Positions 11,690 to 23,770 of a stretch of 64,000 nucleotides of DNA are shown one piece after another; within the stretch, counting starts at the first letter, position 1, and the number at the start of each line of letters is the position of its first letter. The translations under genes were made by a program, and so were the position numbers. Source of the stretch: Notospermus geniculatus (lineage: Eukaryota > Nemertea > Pilidiophora > Heteronemertea > Lineidae); assembly GCA_002633025.1 (NCBI GenBank), contig NMRB01000682.1, positions 34,662 through 98,661 of the forward strand, written 5' to 3'. Below the pieces are notes generated by a model, which was given only the letters and a program-made list of their open reading frames with translations, did no database searches and had not been told where the DNA came from.

Positions 11690-11940
11690 ATCTCACTTCT
11701 GAAACTTAAAGCCTCACAGTATTGAATTTTTCGGAATTTTCAAAGTGTTAGGAGACTCTGCAGGTAGAGGTCTCATAGCCTCGTGAAGGTCCCCAAAATG
11801 CTTGCATGATACGTACTTCAAAAAATCAATGCTTAGTTTTCAGCACGACATTGAAAAACAGTGCAGGCAGAGCTCTAATATATTCACATAGAGCATAGTA
11901 CATTTTACACTACACTAACGTCGGAGGACGTAAGCACTTA
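11690..11940. repeat. Dispersed repeat, inverted partner at 58965-59330
   Basis: Shared blocks on opposite strands include ACACTACACTAACGTCGGAGG, CATAGCCTCGTGAAG and CCCAAAATGCTTGC. The partner copy is split by a MITE at 59066-59160. Confidence 0.65.
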
Positions 11941-12004
11941 ACATGGAGAGGCGAAAGCAAACTACATTGTGTATACATGTATCATGGAGGGCAAAATCAC
12001 GCCA

Positions 12005-12190
12005 GGTCCAGGTGTCACGTTTTTCAGTTTGGCCATTTTTGTGCGTGGTGCCCATTTTTTGGAACACACCAGGAAACAGTCTCGCTGTTTCTCTGTGTGC
12101 CGTTCATTGTCAAGTCGCCGCTTATTCCGTCAGTCGATTGCAATGCCACACTGGCCCATGGGTCTCGGTGAAAAATGTTACACACCGGGT
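12005..12190. mobile_element. GTGTAACG-family MITE copy, with SINE-like tail to about 12350
   Basis: The MITE runs from GGTGTCACGTTTTTCAGTTT to AAAAATGTTACACC. Immediately after it, CCGGGTTCGAATCCAGCC resembles a Pol III B-box (GGTTCGAATCC), suggesting the 3' part of a tRNA-derived SINE. The A-box side is missing. Confidence 0.45.
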
Positions 12191-12427
12191 TCGAATCCAG
12201 CCTCGGCCATACGTGATAAGCATCCCTCACTGTTTACGTCCGTCGCAAGTGACAGCAAGCCGTGGTGCCTCGTACCTTAGGCCAGTAGGCCATCATTGTG
12301 AGGGCAAGGAACCCTAGTACGGCAATAAAGACCCGGGGCCATCAACATGAGTAGGAAGAGATGACCTCTTCCACACTTACCAGGGCTATGCTTTTGGCTT
12401 CGGCCCTGATGGCGAGCATTTGGGTAC

Positions 12428-12674
12428 TATGCCCCAATCACACTGAGATCAGTACGTTCTTGAAAATTTTGCCGAACGGGCTCAAACTGTGTGCGAACAG
12501 AGTGGACGTAGTGGCAACCTTTTACAATCTTTTTACGAACTTCATGGACGGGAAGGGTGCTCCAGAACATCGAAGCATTATTTGGCCGAGGGTCACACGT
12601 TCTAGCCCGTTTTACGATTTTTTTGGACGGGGCAGGACGTTTTGAGAACTACTTCAGTTTGACAGGCCCTTTAG
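12428..12674. mobile_element. MITE, copy 2 of the 6270-6480 family, inverted
   Basis: It opens CCCCAATCACACTGAGATCA and closes CTACTTCAGTTTGACAGGCC, the reverse complement of the ends at 6270 and 23266. Confidence 0.75.
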
Positions 12675-13884
12675 ACCAACATTGAGAGGTTTCGGGTACT
12701 ATAGAGCAACACGTTCTTGATCATATTTTCTCCAACATGAAGCAACTCATCTTATTCGGTCGCACAGTCTGAAAATGCACGCAGTGACCTCACTGGACCT
12801 AGCGGGCAGGGAACTATAACTCAGACTCCTTCACAACAGGTGTCGAGTCGGACAAGCAAGTTGTTATCAACGTACAAAAGGGTAAAGGTCAACGAAGCTA
12901 CATGTACCGTGGCCTTCCATTGCTTTTATGTTCGGAGATTACCTAGGCGACAATGTAACCGGCTAGTTAGACATCAGTTAGCGAGTTGTCAGTGGTATTG
13001 ACTCGGCTTCAGTTGCACAAAAACGTCGACAGGCGTTTCTTTTGATAGCAACTCGAATGCGATCGACCACAATGCTAGTTTCCCGACGGGTGACGTTTTT
13101 CGCAAAGGCGAATGATGTTTGATGTTTCTTGCCGATATGGTGTTGGGGAACGTTGACGTCTTTCCTGATTTCATTTCGAAATACCGTGATGATAAGCCTC
13201 AGGTAGAGGCTCGATAAGGTAGCACACAAAAAGGCTGTGCTGCCGTATTTGTTCACACCAGCGGTCGGTGTGAAAAAAAGAACTAAAAAACAAAAATTTT
13301 TAGTTCCCCAGGAATTTAAGTCTGGTTTTGGTGTTGAGCGGAGGAATGGTATATGTCTGTAGACATGACCATTCGAATATAAGCATACAATTGCAAACTA
13401 TCGTGTCTTGAACTTGCACCGGTTTTGTTGTTGAACAGACGAATGGTAGGCCTATATGTGACCCGTGACAGCAAAATCAGTCGGAATGCGCAAGAAGAAA
13501 ACCCAACATGTCCAGGGTGACACCAACGGTTTGTTGATTTCAGGATTGTCTGCCCATTGTGAAATTTGACTTTGTCGATTTCTGTAATTGTTGTCTGGCG
13601 TCATCTTGGGCCTTCTTTCTGGCGCATTCTGACTCATTTTGCTGTCAAGGGCCACACATGTCTGCAGCGAATGACCATTCGAATACAATCATACAATTGA
13701 GGACTATCGCACGTATCTTGAACTTGCATTGTCAAGACTCCCCACCTCTTTGACGCAGGTGTGAAAGGAATCCAAGTCCCCCTGGAATCCAAGTCCGGTC
13801 TTATTGTTCAGCGAGGGATTAGAATATATGGCTAGAGAAACCATGACCATTCAAATAACCTTACAATAGCGGGCTATTGTTTGG

Positions 13885-14420
13885 TAGTCTCGGGCGCCCA
13901 GACCCTGTATAATGCATAGCATATACGAGGGTCTGGGACAGAGCGCCGATTCTGTTGCGACGGTGATTTTATTTCAACACCCGTCGCTGATTGGCTAATC
14001 AGGGACAGAGCTAGTCATTCATTTCAATCCGCCGATTCCTCCCATTTGAAAATCACAATCCGGCTGCTGATTGGGCAAGAGAAGTGATCATGTGATTTAA
14101 TCATGGCGACGACCATAAATGTCAGTTGGGATTTTTCGACTACGTCTTCCAAACGGATACACAGTTTTCAGCCTGAAATTCAACTCCAGTAAGTTGATGC
14201 TGTCCTGTACGCTGATTCAGATCACTTCAGCAATCGATTCATTGCCAGATTCAGACATTTTGGAAGGTTGTGAGGTGAAATATAATCCATTAATGGAAGC
14301 AACCATCTTATGTCACGTGACCAGCTGCCACATTACCCACAATGCACTGTATTACAGTGGAAATGTCGGTGTGGCCCAGACGTTCGTATCTGCATATGAA
14401 CGGCTGGGTGCCCGAGACTA
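13885..14420. mobile_element. Mutator-like non-autonomous element, 536 bp, 9-bp target duplication
   Basis: The terminal inverted repeat is TAGTCTCGGGCGCCCAG / CTGGGTGCCCGAGACTA. It is flanked directly by ATTGTTTGG at 13876-13884 and 14421-14429. Nine-bp duplications are typical of Mutator/MULE transposition. Copy 2 is at 24709-25226. No transposase is encoded. Confidence 0.85.
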
Positions 14421-15377
14421 ATTGTTTGGCGGATCTGCATTCCTAGGACGCGGATTCCTGTCAAACCGGCTGTCCGGTGATGTCCCTTCGAGGCAGGGAT
14501 AAATCTACATACGTCGGCTTAACATTCAACGGCTGAGATTCGGAATCAGACTAATAGTGAATATTTCTTTCCTTCTGCGTGATTTGCTGGCAGCGCTGAA
14601 CATATTTCGCAAGCTGACATGTATCCAATCTCGTGACTGGAGGAACCGTCTCGTCTGCTAATAAGCGGCAAAAAGCTGTAAGACTTTGGAATGACACGTC
14701 GACAGCAAGCTTCCATCAACCCTCCCCCCGAAAAAAAATTCCGCAAATTATTTTTCGAATTCTATTGAGTTTATTTTTTTTTTTAAAAACGTACATGTAA
14801 CACGAATCTGACGAAGCTTCCTGTAAAGCCCTCAGCACACGAGGCAACATTTCTTTCTGTTGCTAGCAATTTATGGAAAGCAAGAAAAATTGCCCCGTGT
14901 GCGGATAATTTCAAGAGCTCGTTGCTTCTTGCAAGCAACTTATTGCTTCGATCAAACATGTTTGATTTTTATTGCTCATTACACGTGTAAGCAAGAGCAG
15001 TTGCTTTTCACAGCAGGGGGCAATAATAATTCCTTCCTGCTACCAAGAGCAAGAAAAGTTACCTTGTGCCTGCGGATTTAACGCACTGGAATGAGCCCGG
15101 GCACGTTTCACAAAGTCCATAAAACGACCTTGTTCCAGAACAAATGGTCAGGGCCGACCGAAGAAACCGCCGATAGGCACCGAAAGCACTATCGAACTTT
15201 CTGTACGGTCGGCCCAGATAATTACCAAGGATTCCCAGTCGCTGAAAATGTTGATCAGGAATGAATGAGGACAGGAACTGATTCTGTAATAAGAATTACA
15301 CGTCCGAGACACCGTTTGCCCGTACGAAGTTTTCCAACGTGAAGAACCCTCGCTGGACAGTTTTAACTGTTGCCCGA

Positions 15378-15960
15378 GGTTATTGAGGATGCCAATTTCG
15401 ATAATGCAATGACCTTGATGATCATAGGTCAAGGTCAATGTCAAGGTCAAACTTGATAACTTGAAATATCGCTGCCTGTGGTTGAGATAAAGACATGATA
15501 TCACCCATATTTAGGTTAATGAGGGTGCCCTATCTCGATTGTGCAATGACCTTTATGATCAGAGGTCAAGGTTAAACTTGATAATTTGAAATTTCTCTGC
15601 CTGCGGTAGAGGTAGAGACATGATATCCCCCACACGTAGGGTATTGAGGATGCCCATTTCGATTATGCAATGATCTAGATAATCAGAGGTCAAGGTCAAG
15701 GTCAAACATGATAATTTGAAATATCTCTGCCTGTGGTAGGGGTAGCGGCATGATATCATCCACACTTATGGTATTGAGGATGCCCATTTCGATCATGCAA
15801 TGACCTTGATGATCAGAGGCCATTATCAAGAGAGGTCATTATCAAGGTCAAACTTGATAAGTTGAAATATCTCTGCCTGTGTAGAGGTAGAGGCATGCTA
15901 TCACCCATAGGTTATTGAGGATGCCCATTTCAGTTACGCAATAACCTTGATGATCAGAAT
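15378..15960. repeat. Tandem array of five units, about 128-141 bp each, rich in TCAAGGTCA
   Basis: Units begin near 15380, 15514, 15642, 15770 and 15911 with ATTGAGGATGCCCATTTCGA or a variant. Each contains or degenerates from TGACCTTGA and TCAAGGTCA. Clear matches lie at 15410-15418, 15429-15437, 15441-15449, 15690-15698, 15696-15704, 15801-15809 and 15842-15850. Open frames here are repeat shadows. Confidence 0.85.
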
Positions 15961-16426
15961 CCTGGTGTGACATATGACAATTTCCATTCTTATCTAATGA
16001 ACCTACGGGAAGCATATGGTATTTTCAATGTCCTCTTGTTTTGTTTTTGTTTGTTGTCATTTATGTTGAATTCGAACATGTAACAACAATCAACAGTTTA
16101 CGACTCTAATTGGATTCTTTAAACCAGTAAGTCTATTTCTAATCTCTTCAGGAAACGCGACAGACGTCACATAGATTTTTTTCCTCTCAGTCATTAGATA
16201 TATTGCCAACAGTGCTTCTCGACGATTTGTTGAATTACGAATTTTTCTCCTTGAATTAATTTTATTCGTTATTCTAACTTGGATGAGTTGCCCTGGAGGC
16301 CAGAAGGAACTCAATGATTTTAAAGCTGAATAGGTAGATCGCATTGACAGACACCCTTTCTCCCTCATAGACAGATTAATAAGCGATTTCGTGCTAGTTA
16401 CAACTGCGCATGCCCTGACCCCAGCG

Positions 16427-16645
16427 CGGTCAGAGGTCAAGCGGTATAAACAGTGGCCGCACATCGATGAACACCATCGCCATGAAAACACCAAACTGAA
16501 GCATTAAAATCATTGTGCAGGTCAAATTCTGGCGGATATCTGACAACAAAACAATGATTATTGCGCAAAATGACTTTGAAAACCGCCTTGTTTCCGTGGT
16601 TCGCTGTGTCCACGCGGTTCTGTTTTTACCGACTGACCTCTGACC
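16427..16645. mobile_element. Inverted-repeat element upstream of the nested GPCR gene
   Basis: GCGGTCAGAGGTCAAGCGGT near 16430 is inverted, with mismatches, at about 16610-16645 (CCGACTGACCTCTGACC). Confidence 0.5.
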
Positions 16646-16722
16646 CGAAGGAGGACTGAGCGCGTGTGTATACCAGTCTATAGAGACCGCGTACCAGTCT
16701 CTATTGTAACAACGAAATGGGT

Positions 16723-16728
16723 TATAAA
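16723..16728 (+). promoter_or_regulatory. Possible TATA box for the nested GPCR gene
   Basis: TATAAA sits in GGGTTATAAAGCC, 535 bp before the predicted start codon. Upstream ATGs in between mean that, if used, the 5' UTR is long or spliced. Confidence 0.25.
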
Positions 16729-17262
16729 GCCAGGTCAGACTGGGCGGTACTCGTGCGACGGAGAGGGTGTCTCTCTCTGACAGCTCAGGTTTTCTCCGGG
16801 CATCCCGGTTTCCTCCTGCAGTACATTAAATTCGCCGAAATTTGTCTGTGGAGCTACACGTAATAATGCCGAATTTGGCGCTCAGTTCTCGATTTATTTT
16901 CAATTTAAATTTAAAAAATGGGGGAAATAGAGACAAAAATATACGGCAACCTGATTCGTTACCTAGGAAAAAAATCTCTTGTGGTGAATTTTTAGACTGA
17001 GCACGTCGATCACTTTTTTCAACTTATCGAGTGACATTCGTCAAAAATAGACAGGCAATTTTTGTCCTATGATCTCAATATGAATCTGACGTGTCAAATT
17101 CATTCAAATCGATAGTTGCACTTATGACAGATTTGTCAGACGTCGTGATATATGATTAGCGGGGTACCGGTACTGTTGAAGATATCGCAATCTCGTCGGC
17201 TCCGTCCTTCGTCATTGAATTCATCATCCGCTGACATGAGACGCTGATTGAGTTGTCGGAGA

Positions 17263-18065
17263 ATGTACAGGCCGAGTATAACCATCATCTTGATAATTGT
17301 GATTGAAAAACTCGTCGGCCGTTCTACAGGACAAGTGACCACGGTAACACTAAGTAATGCTCGCCTCAATACAGTGGGATGGAAGTTGGGGTCCACGAAG
17401 GCTGGTACTGGCGATGTACCTGGTAGTTTTCCCAGGAAAGGTTCAACCCAAGACGCAAACGCTCTTGGTCATCTCCACACCGAAATTGGCAGCCGTCGAC
17501 ACAACAATGATTCTGCCTCGCCGGACACGAGTAAACGCCCACCTTTCGCTAGGTACATGAATGTAACACCTACAAAGGACAGTGATCAGGCCAGCAGTAA
17601 TGGGGAAATTTCTGATATTGAGGAGAGAATATCTAAGGGAGTCCTTCTGGCGGTGAACAAGGTATTGCCAGTTTTTGTTGTGTTGATTGGGACCGTGGGG
17701 AACATCCTCGCATATTTGGTCCTCCGACAGCCCCAATACGCCAAACAGACAACTTGCTTTTACATGAGAGTGTTAGGCGTATTCGACACCTCTTGTCTCC
17801 TCGGCCACGTGACGTTACGTACAATCATCAACTACAACTCGGCGTACATGTTCGGCCCGACTGCTGGTAAGGTCGTGTGTAAGATCCTACCGATGTTTTT
17901 CAGCGCTTACGGTCTGTCTAACTGGACTATCGCAGCCATGACGTTTGACAGGTTCTTAGCGGTGAGATACCCGTTGAAAGTAGCCACATGGAATACCATG
18001 CGACGTTCTCGTATCACGACAGTTTTTGTTGTCTCTCTCACATTAGCAGTGGCAATTCCCTTCAG
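17263..18065 (+). CDS. Class A peptide-type GPCR, exon 1 (ectodomain, TM1-TM4)
   Basis: The first in-frame ATG is at 17263; the frame is open five codons further but without an ATG. Residues 4-16 are hydrophobic and could be a signal peptide. A Ser/Thr-rich ectodomain with an N-V-T glycosylation site at 100-102 follows. TM1 is about 128-153 (Gly-Asn 146-147), TM2 about 164-188 (Asp175), and TM3 about 206-228 (Cys206, with DRF in place of DRY at 229-231). TM4 is about 249-267. The exon ends in phase 2 at donor GTAGGT (18066). The overall style matches receptors annotated as FMRFamide or TRH receptor-like. The ligand is unknown. The gene lies wholly inside intron 1 of the opsin-like gene, on the same strand. 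Confidence 0.88.
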
Positions 18066-19344
18066 GTAGGTTGTTACTGCGTTCCATCAGCTCTTATTAA
18101 TAAATAATAACGAAAAAGCTTTTGTGCTTTTAGAATGTTTTTCTTTTATTCTCTTGCATGTGGTGAAGGCACGCAAAAATCTTTTTCATGTTGTCAACAC
18201 CATACGTTACTTTCAAATTGAAGCCCATTGCGTGGTAACGGACATTGTTAAATATGTGACCCACTATGGCAAAAGCAGTCGCATGACGCTCAGAAGGTGA
18301 GCCTCAATGAACTAGAAGATGACACCAGGAGCTGAGAGAATGGAAGAAATAGATTGTTTCAGATTTCACAATAGACAGACAACATTGAAATTGACAAAAA
18401 TTTGGTCTCAACCTGCCAAGCTGAGAGCGACATGTGACTGCTTTTGCCAGAGCGGGAACATATAACATCTTTAATCGAAATGGAAGAATCGCCTCAATCG
18501 TGTTCTGTTTCATGCTGCATTTGAATCTATTTAATTTGAATCGCCTCCCGGGTTTCATTTTGAGCTTGTTTTCTTGCCAGGACGAACCCGGGAGCAATTC
18601 ACACTAAAGTACTAGTATATGATCTTCTCGAAACGTCTTCATTCTCCATTCCTATCAACGTCAATAAAACCCCCAGATAGGATAAGATAATACTAATAGT
18701 TGTCTGAAAAGGCGAATCACGTGTCAAGACACTCGCCCCAGGATATTGAAGTGAAAGGTATGAAAATGTGAGATGAGAACAGAAACGCAAAACGATACGC
18801 CCTAGGAAAGCTGGAGACTGCCATTGTTAAGTGCCCCATACATGATAAATATTATTGCGCAATATGAGGATCAAAATGGGCAATATTACTGTCAATCTTT
18901 CTTCTACCCATCATGCCAGAAGCACATGACCCCATTTTGGGCCCCTATTATTGGACAGTGTATCTGGACCTTTGATTGTGCCGGTGTCAGATTTGAATGC
19001 TCCTCAAATTTCATTTAATTTCCTCATATTTTGGTTGCTTCAAATTCACGACGTACACTTTTCCAATAAACACGGCATGAACCAGCTCTCACAAAGTCGC
19101 AGTTCGCCGTGTTAACCGGCCCCCCGCATGGCGGCCATTTTGAAAAACGTACCGCATGCCTCTGAGTTGTACATGTTCAAAGGTTGTCGGAGTGATCAGA
19201 TCTATCCTATTTTCTCTGTCGCTGTAGTCGGCTTCCTTTTATCCCTTCCAAGACATTTTTCCAGCCATCATCCTTCTATTAGTTGAATTAACCACTTTGT
19301 TCTCGAAGAATTCTCGTATATAATTGGCCGTAAATGTTTTTCAG
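18066..19344 (+). other. Intron of the nested GPCR gene
   Basis: A GTAGGT donor and a TAAATGTTTTTCAG acceptor bound 1279 bp. Inside, GGCAAAAGCAGTCGCATG near 18268 is inverted near 18432 (CATGTGACTGCTTTTGCC), which suggests a small fold-back element. Confidence 0.8.
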
Positions 19345-19834
19345 CATCCGTGACATCAACTCCTCCGGCCTAATCGCTCAAACAATCTGCGTTTTTAACC
19401 CAGCGTTCCCATCCTGGTTCCCACCGACGTGGTATAAAGTGCACACTGTAGTCATTTTCACCATTCCTTTCTGCGCCATCTTGGTTTCAAATATCTCAAT
19501 CATTATTGCTCTGTATATGCAGCGCCAGGATGCATCCAAGCTTGGCGGCACCAATCCGTCGAACAAAGATGGTCATGTGTCAGTTCTTCTCTTATTAGTA
19601 ACACTAATCTTCTTTCTGACGAACATCCCGTGGACAGTGGATTACTGGATTTGGGGCTACATTCTCAATGATCTGAACTTCACACCAAGAATATCATTGA
19701 TAAGGAAGACAGTTTACGAGTGTGTTAACTTCGTCTTATACGTGAACCCTTCGGCTAACTTTTATGCCTACTGCCTCGGATGTAAGAAGTTTCGAGAGGA
19801 CGTGAAAGCGATGTTTATCAGGTGCAGACAGTAG
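19345..19834 (+). CDS. Class A peptide-type GPCR, exon 2 (loop 2, TM5-TM7, C-terminus)
   Basis: The acceptor TTTTTCAG ends at 19344, and the first base completes the Ser codon left open in exon 1. Loop 2 contains Cys283, partner for Cys206. TM5 is about 301-324 (Pro309). TM6 is about 345-370, where TNIPW replaces CWxP. TM7 is about 389-411, and NFYAY (406-410) stands for NPxxY, as is common in peptide receptors. A short helix-8 segment (KKFREDVKAMF) ends in RCRQ and the stop at 19832-19834. The total is 430 residues. All seven helices and the disulfide cysteines are present, so the gene looks intact. Confidence 0.9.
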
Positions 19835-20340
19835 TGTTTTCGACGGTCGAAAATGTCAAAAGGATTACCAAAAGGTTGTCAGCCTACGATTTCCAACGGC
19901 AAAAACATATAAAATCGTTCAACTCGAATAATTCATTTTCTAAAGAGGCAAGATGGGGTTGACATTTGATTAGAAAAAGCTTTAAAGGGCTTCTTATAAT
20001 CTCTAGATCCCCACTAATGGCAAGAAAAATGGTCTTACGTTACTTTATTAGATAATCATCGTCTTGGGTTGCGAGTCTCGGTGTTTCGCAGCATGTTTTC
20101 AAAATATACATGTGTCTCCAGTTTCTGTATTATGGGCTATCGGCTGATTGACGATCGAGGTCTGTTTTGTGAAATACTCTTGTGCCCTGAAGACAATACA
20201 TGTACATGTAACTTATTAGTCATAACACTGCTTTCGAATTTCCGTTGAATTTGACAAAAGATTGATTACCAAAAGGGGCTGGTAACTTAAGGGATAAACC
20301 AGCCCAGAGTAATCCATGTAACCAATTTTCTTTTGGCGGC

Positions 20341-20346
20341 AATAAA
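20341..20346 (+). terminator. Possible polyadenylation signal of the nested GPCR gene
   Basis: AATAAA lies 507 bases after the GPCR stop codon. It is the first canonical hexamer I see downstream; use is inferred. Confidence 0.35.
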
Positions 20347-20817
20347 CAGAGCAGCCTCGCGGCTAAAATTAGAGTAGTGGGTGTGAAAAGTTGCTGCTCT
20401 GGTGGGTTGGTATTTCTCGATCAAATATCTAACGCCCAGTTCCTAATGATTAATTTCCTTCGACTACATGTAGATGGCTCACCCGGCATGGCATATAATC
20501 CGATTTTACACTTTCAAATAATGCGACTAAGCCGGACACTTCCGAAAGCAGTGTTATCCCCAACCTTCATATTAATCAGCTTTACTGCCCACTGCAGGTC
20601 CCTTTTTGAACTCGGTCAGGGACACATAAAGTCAGATAAAGCGTGTAGTGCATCTGCTGCTAATAATGTAAATGAGGTGGCGATTCAATTATTTTGTGAT
20701 CCCAAGCAGCAAAGCCGTGGTGACGTGGTTCATTCTCTCCTAACCATGATGAGCCATGAATCAAAATAAGTATCGGATTCTTACCAGAGAAATCCGAGTA
20801 GGGTTCATCTGAGTTCA

Positions 20818-21250
20818 CGAGGCGACTACTCTCCATTCCACTTTCGAGTGGCGCGAGGTTTATCAACGATAGCTCCGTAACGGTTGGGCCAAAGTTGACA
20901 TACCCTATATCAATCGATTCGTCTTTTTTGCCGCTACAGCCATCATTACTGTCATTTTTCAAAAAAACGTGACAGAAAAAAGTTGTTTCACCAATCACAG
21001 TTCGTGTTTGCGGCCGAAATGGCGGCCATTTTGAAATGACGCAATGCATCGCGCAGTGTAAACTGCACTGAACACCATGGCGAAATCAAATGGGTTTTGA
21101 GAAAGGAATCCGTTACAATGAAGACAGCAGAAAGATACCGACAAGAAAGACAAGTCAATTGATGATGGTATATCAAATTGGACCAGCCGTTGCGGAGATA
21201 TCGTTCATAAACCTCGCGCCACTCGAAAGTGGCATGGAGAGTAATCAATT
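20818..21250. mobile_element. Inverted-repeat element, arms about 90 bp
   Basis: CTCTCCATTCCACTTTCGAG (about 20830) and CTCGAAAGTGGCATGGAGAG (about 21222) lie in arms 20820-20910 and 21155-21245. The centre holds an AAATGGCGGCCATTTT palindrome. Confidence 0.75.
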
Positions 21251-21764
21251 CCTTCTTCGACAAACTTGGCCGTCGTTCAAAGTTTCTTGAAAATGACGTG
21301 ACACTGTGCGTTTCCCTTTGGCAGTGTCATGTCCCCGCCGGTACTCTTGTTCTTATATATAATTGTTTCTATGGTTTCTTGATACGTTTATGTTGGTACT
21401 CCATAATTGTTTTATCTTGGAAGCCCTTAGTGCTCGGATCGCAGTTGCCACTGTAACATTTGGAAGAATAGAGGTTCTAGCCGACATTTAGTGGATTATG
21501 GCAGACACAACGGATGATTTGATAATGTGGTGTTTGGGTTTCGGGTACATGGCGTACTAAATTATCAATAAAGAAGCAACATGTACATTTTTTTTTATTT
21601 TATGAGGTATTCTAAAATACATTTGGTATCTCGTGCGTAAGTTTCAAATCATGAAATGGATAATTCATTAGCGTGATAGCATCGATCAAATTTGCAAAAC
21701 TGCGCTAAAATTGTTGACTTTCCAGTCGAAATATGTGTGAATGTACAGTGTACATTTTGTATGC

Positions 21765-22020
21765 ACATCTCAGTCAATCAGAAAGTGTCTTACGGCGGCG
21801 TCGGTTAAACACGTGATGATGGCTTATGATTTGATCCCTCGTCAAACAGCGCCGTCTATTGATGATACGTCATTTTTGCGCCAATCGTGCCAGTGTTTTG
21901 TGGGGCGTCTATGCACACCTATGGCCACCAAAATACTGGGGGCGGAGTGTATCAGTATCAAACTTGACGCTAGGTGGCGATATCTGGGGATATCACCACT
22001 AGTGTCGACGCTAGGTTTCC
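21765..22020. repeat. Dispersed repeat, partner at 51985-52125
   Basis: Shared blocks include AATCAGAAAGTGT, CGTCAAACARCGCC and TTTTTGCGCCAAWCGTGCCAG. Confidence 0.65.
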
Positions 22021-22059
22021 ATCTTGAAAAGTAGTGCGCGCGCGGAGCGAACAGTAGAA

Positions 22060-23020
22060 ATTCTTCTGTTTCTAAAGCGGTCACCCCATCACGTCGTTTT
22101 CTACGCTTACAATATAGGTATGTTGTAGATAGGTAGCCTACATGTATACCAAGGTATAGAGTCGATACACATTGAATACAAACATCGGTAGAGTAAAAGT
22201 TATTCTGTTTCATTTTCGACAAGATAAATATTGTTGTTTGCAAATAATAACAGTTTGAAAAAGAAGTCCGCGTCACTTGAAAGACCAAAAAGATGGCGGC
22301 CCCACCGACGATGACGTCAAGATTTTCAAGATGGCAATCTAGCGTCGACGGCAGTGTTAAAATATCAACAAAAAAAACGCTGTCGTGGAGTATGTATCAG
22401 TATGTATTCAGCCAAGATGTCAGTTGACATGCGAGTGGGCACAGTGGCAGAAAATCGAAATTTGCATGGTTAAAAAGTTGTCTTTGATTCTGCCCCCTTT
22501 GAAGTGTACATGTCCATAAAGGCCTACCCTGGAGAGCGTGATATCAGGATATATCGGAAAATGTCACGAACATGGCATGACTTGCCTAGAGTAGGATGAT
22601 ATTGTCACACGCTATTTCCTAAAGAATAAAAGCACTTGATACAAGACGATATTGTAACGATTCATTTGCACCTGACGTCGATCCCGCGATCGTTTCACCT
22701 GCTTTAGTCCTCATCATTACATCCCTTGAATATGAAGTATGATCGATGATCCTCATCTTCACAATTGGTCAGTATTGATTGGCAAGTCTTACTAATCGCT
22801 CATTCACGTGTAGGGTTTAGTAAATACGGACCCTGGGGATGGCTATCTCGCTTGAGTGTTCCCCCAAACAGTTGGTACGTGAATTGTAATCTTGATCGTC
22901 CCCGTGAACAGTGGGCGACCGAACTGCCCTCCTGAAACTTCCTGATAGGATTGAGGCCTGGTTGATACGATGGGTTGATGTTGGGATGGAGGTTTGGATA
23001 CAATACAAATCAAAGTCGTA
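22060..23020. other. Intronic stretch, nothing recognised
   Basis: No exon, RNA gene or clear paired repeat seen between the repeat ending about 22020 and the minisatellite at 23025. Confidence 0.35.
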
Positions 23021-23024
23021 AGGT

Positions 23025-23770
23025 AAAATGGCGAGATTTTTTTACACAAAATCATGTCATTGCAATCGGGAAAAGGTCAAAATGGCGAGATTTTTTTTCT
23101 CACAAAATCATGTCATTACAATCGGTAAATGGTAAAATGGCGAGATTTTTTTTACACGAAATCATGTCATTACAATCGGTAAATGGTACATGTAAAATGG
23201 CGATATTTTTTTACACAAAATCATGTCATTACAATCGGTAAATGGTAAAACGGCGAGATTTTTTAAGGGCCTGTCAAACTGAAGTAGTTCTCAAAACGTC
23301 ATGCCCCGTCCTAAAAAAATCGTAAAACGGGCTAGAACGTGTAGCCCTTGGCCAAATAATGCATCGATGTTCTGGAGCACCCGTCCCGTCCATGAAGTCC
23401 ATAAAAAGACTCCACTCTGTTCGCACATAGTTTGAGCCCGTTCGGCAAAATTTTCAAGGACGTACTGAGAACTAGCTCAGTGTGATTGGGGCATTACACA
23501 AAATCGTGTCATTGCTATCGGGAAAAAAGGTGAAATCGATGGCGAGATAATTCTAACACTAATTGAAGTCAATCGGTAAGGTCAAATGGCTAGGTACTCT
23601 AACACAAAATCATGTCATTGCAGTCGGTAAAAGGTGAAATGGCAGATAATTCTAACACAAATTAGAAGTCAATCGGTGAACGTAGTCGATAAAAGGTGAA
23701 ATAGCGAGATACTTTTATACGAAATCAAGTCATTTCAATCGGTAAAGGTACATTTAAAATGGCGAAATAC
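23025..23770. repeat. Minisatellite of about 50-bp units, interrupted by a MITE
   Basis: The unit contains AAAATGGCGAGATTTTTTTT, ACACAAAATCATGTCATT and CAATCGGTAAA. Four to five close copies precede 23260 and degenerate copies resume after 23500. The interruption is the MITE at 23266-23494. Confidence 0.85.
23266..23494. mobile_element. MITE, copy 3 of the 6270-6480 family, inside a minisatellite
   Basis: The ends are GGGCCTGTCAAACTGAAGTA and CAGTGTGATTGGGGCATTA. Minisatellite units flank it on both sides. Confidence 0.75.

Noticed and set aside
16090-16494. 134-codon minus-strand open frame
   Set aside because: No ATG at the 5' end of the frame, overlaps an inverted-repeat element, and no motif is recognised.
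20377-20769. 130-codon plus-strand open frame downstream of the GPCR
   Set aside because: No domain, low-complexity translation, and it runs up to the inverted-repeat element; more likely GPCR 3' UTR and flank.
23025-23770. CRISPR-like array
   Set aside because: Regular short repeats in a eukaryotic intron without distinct spacers; it is a minisatellite.
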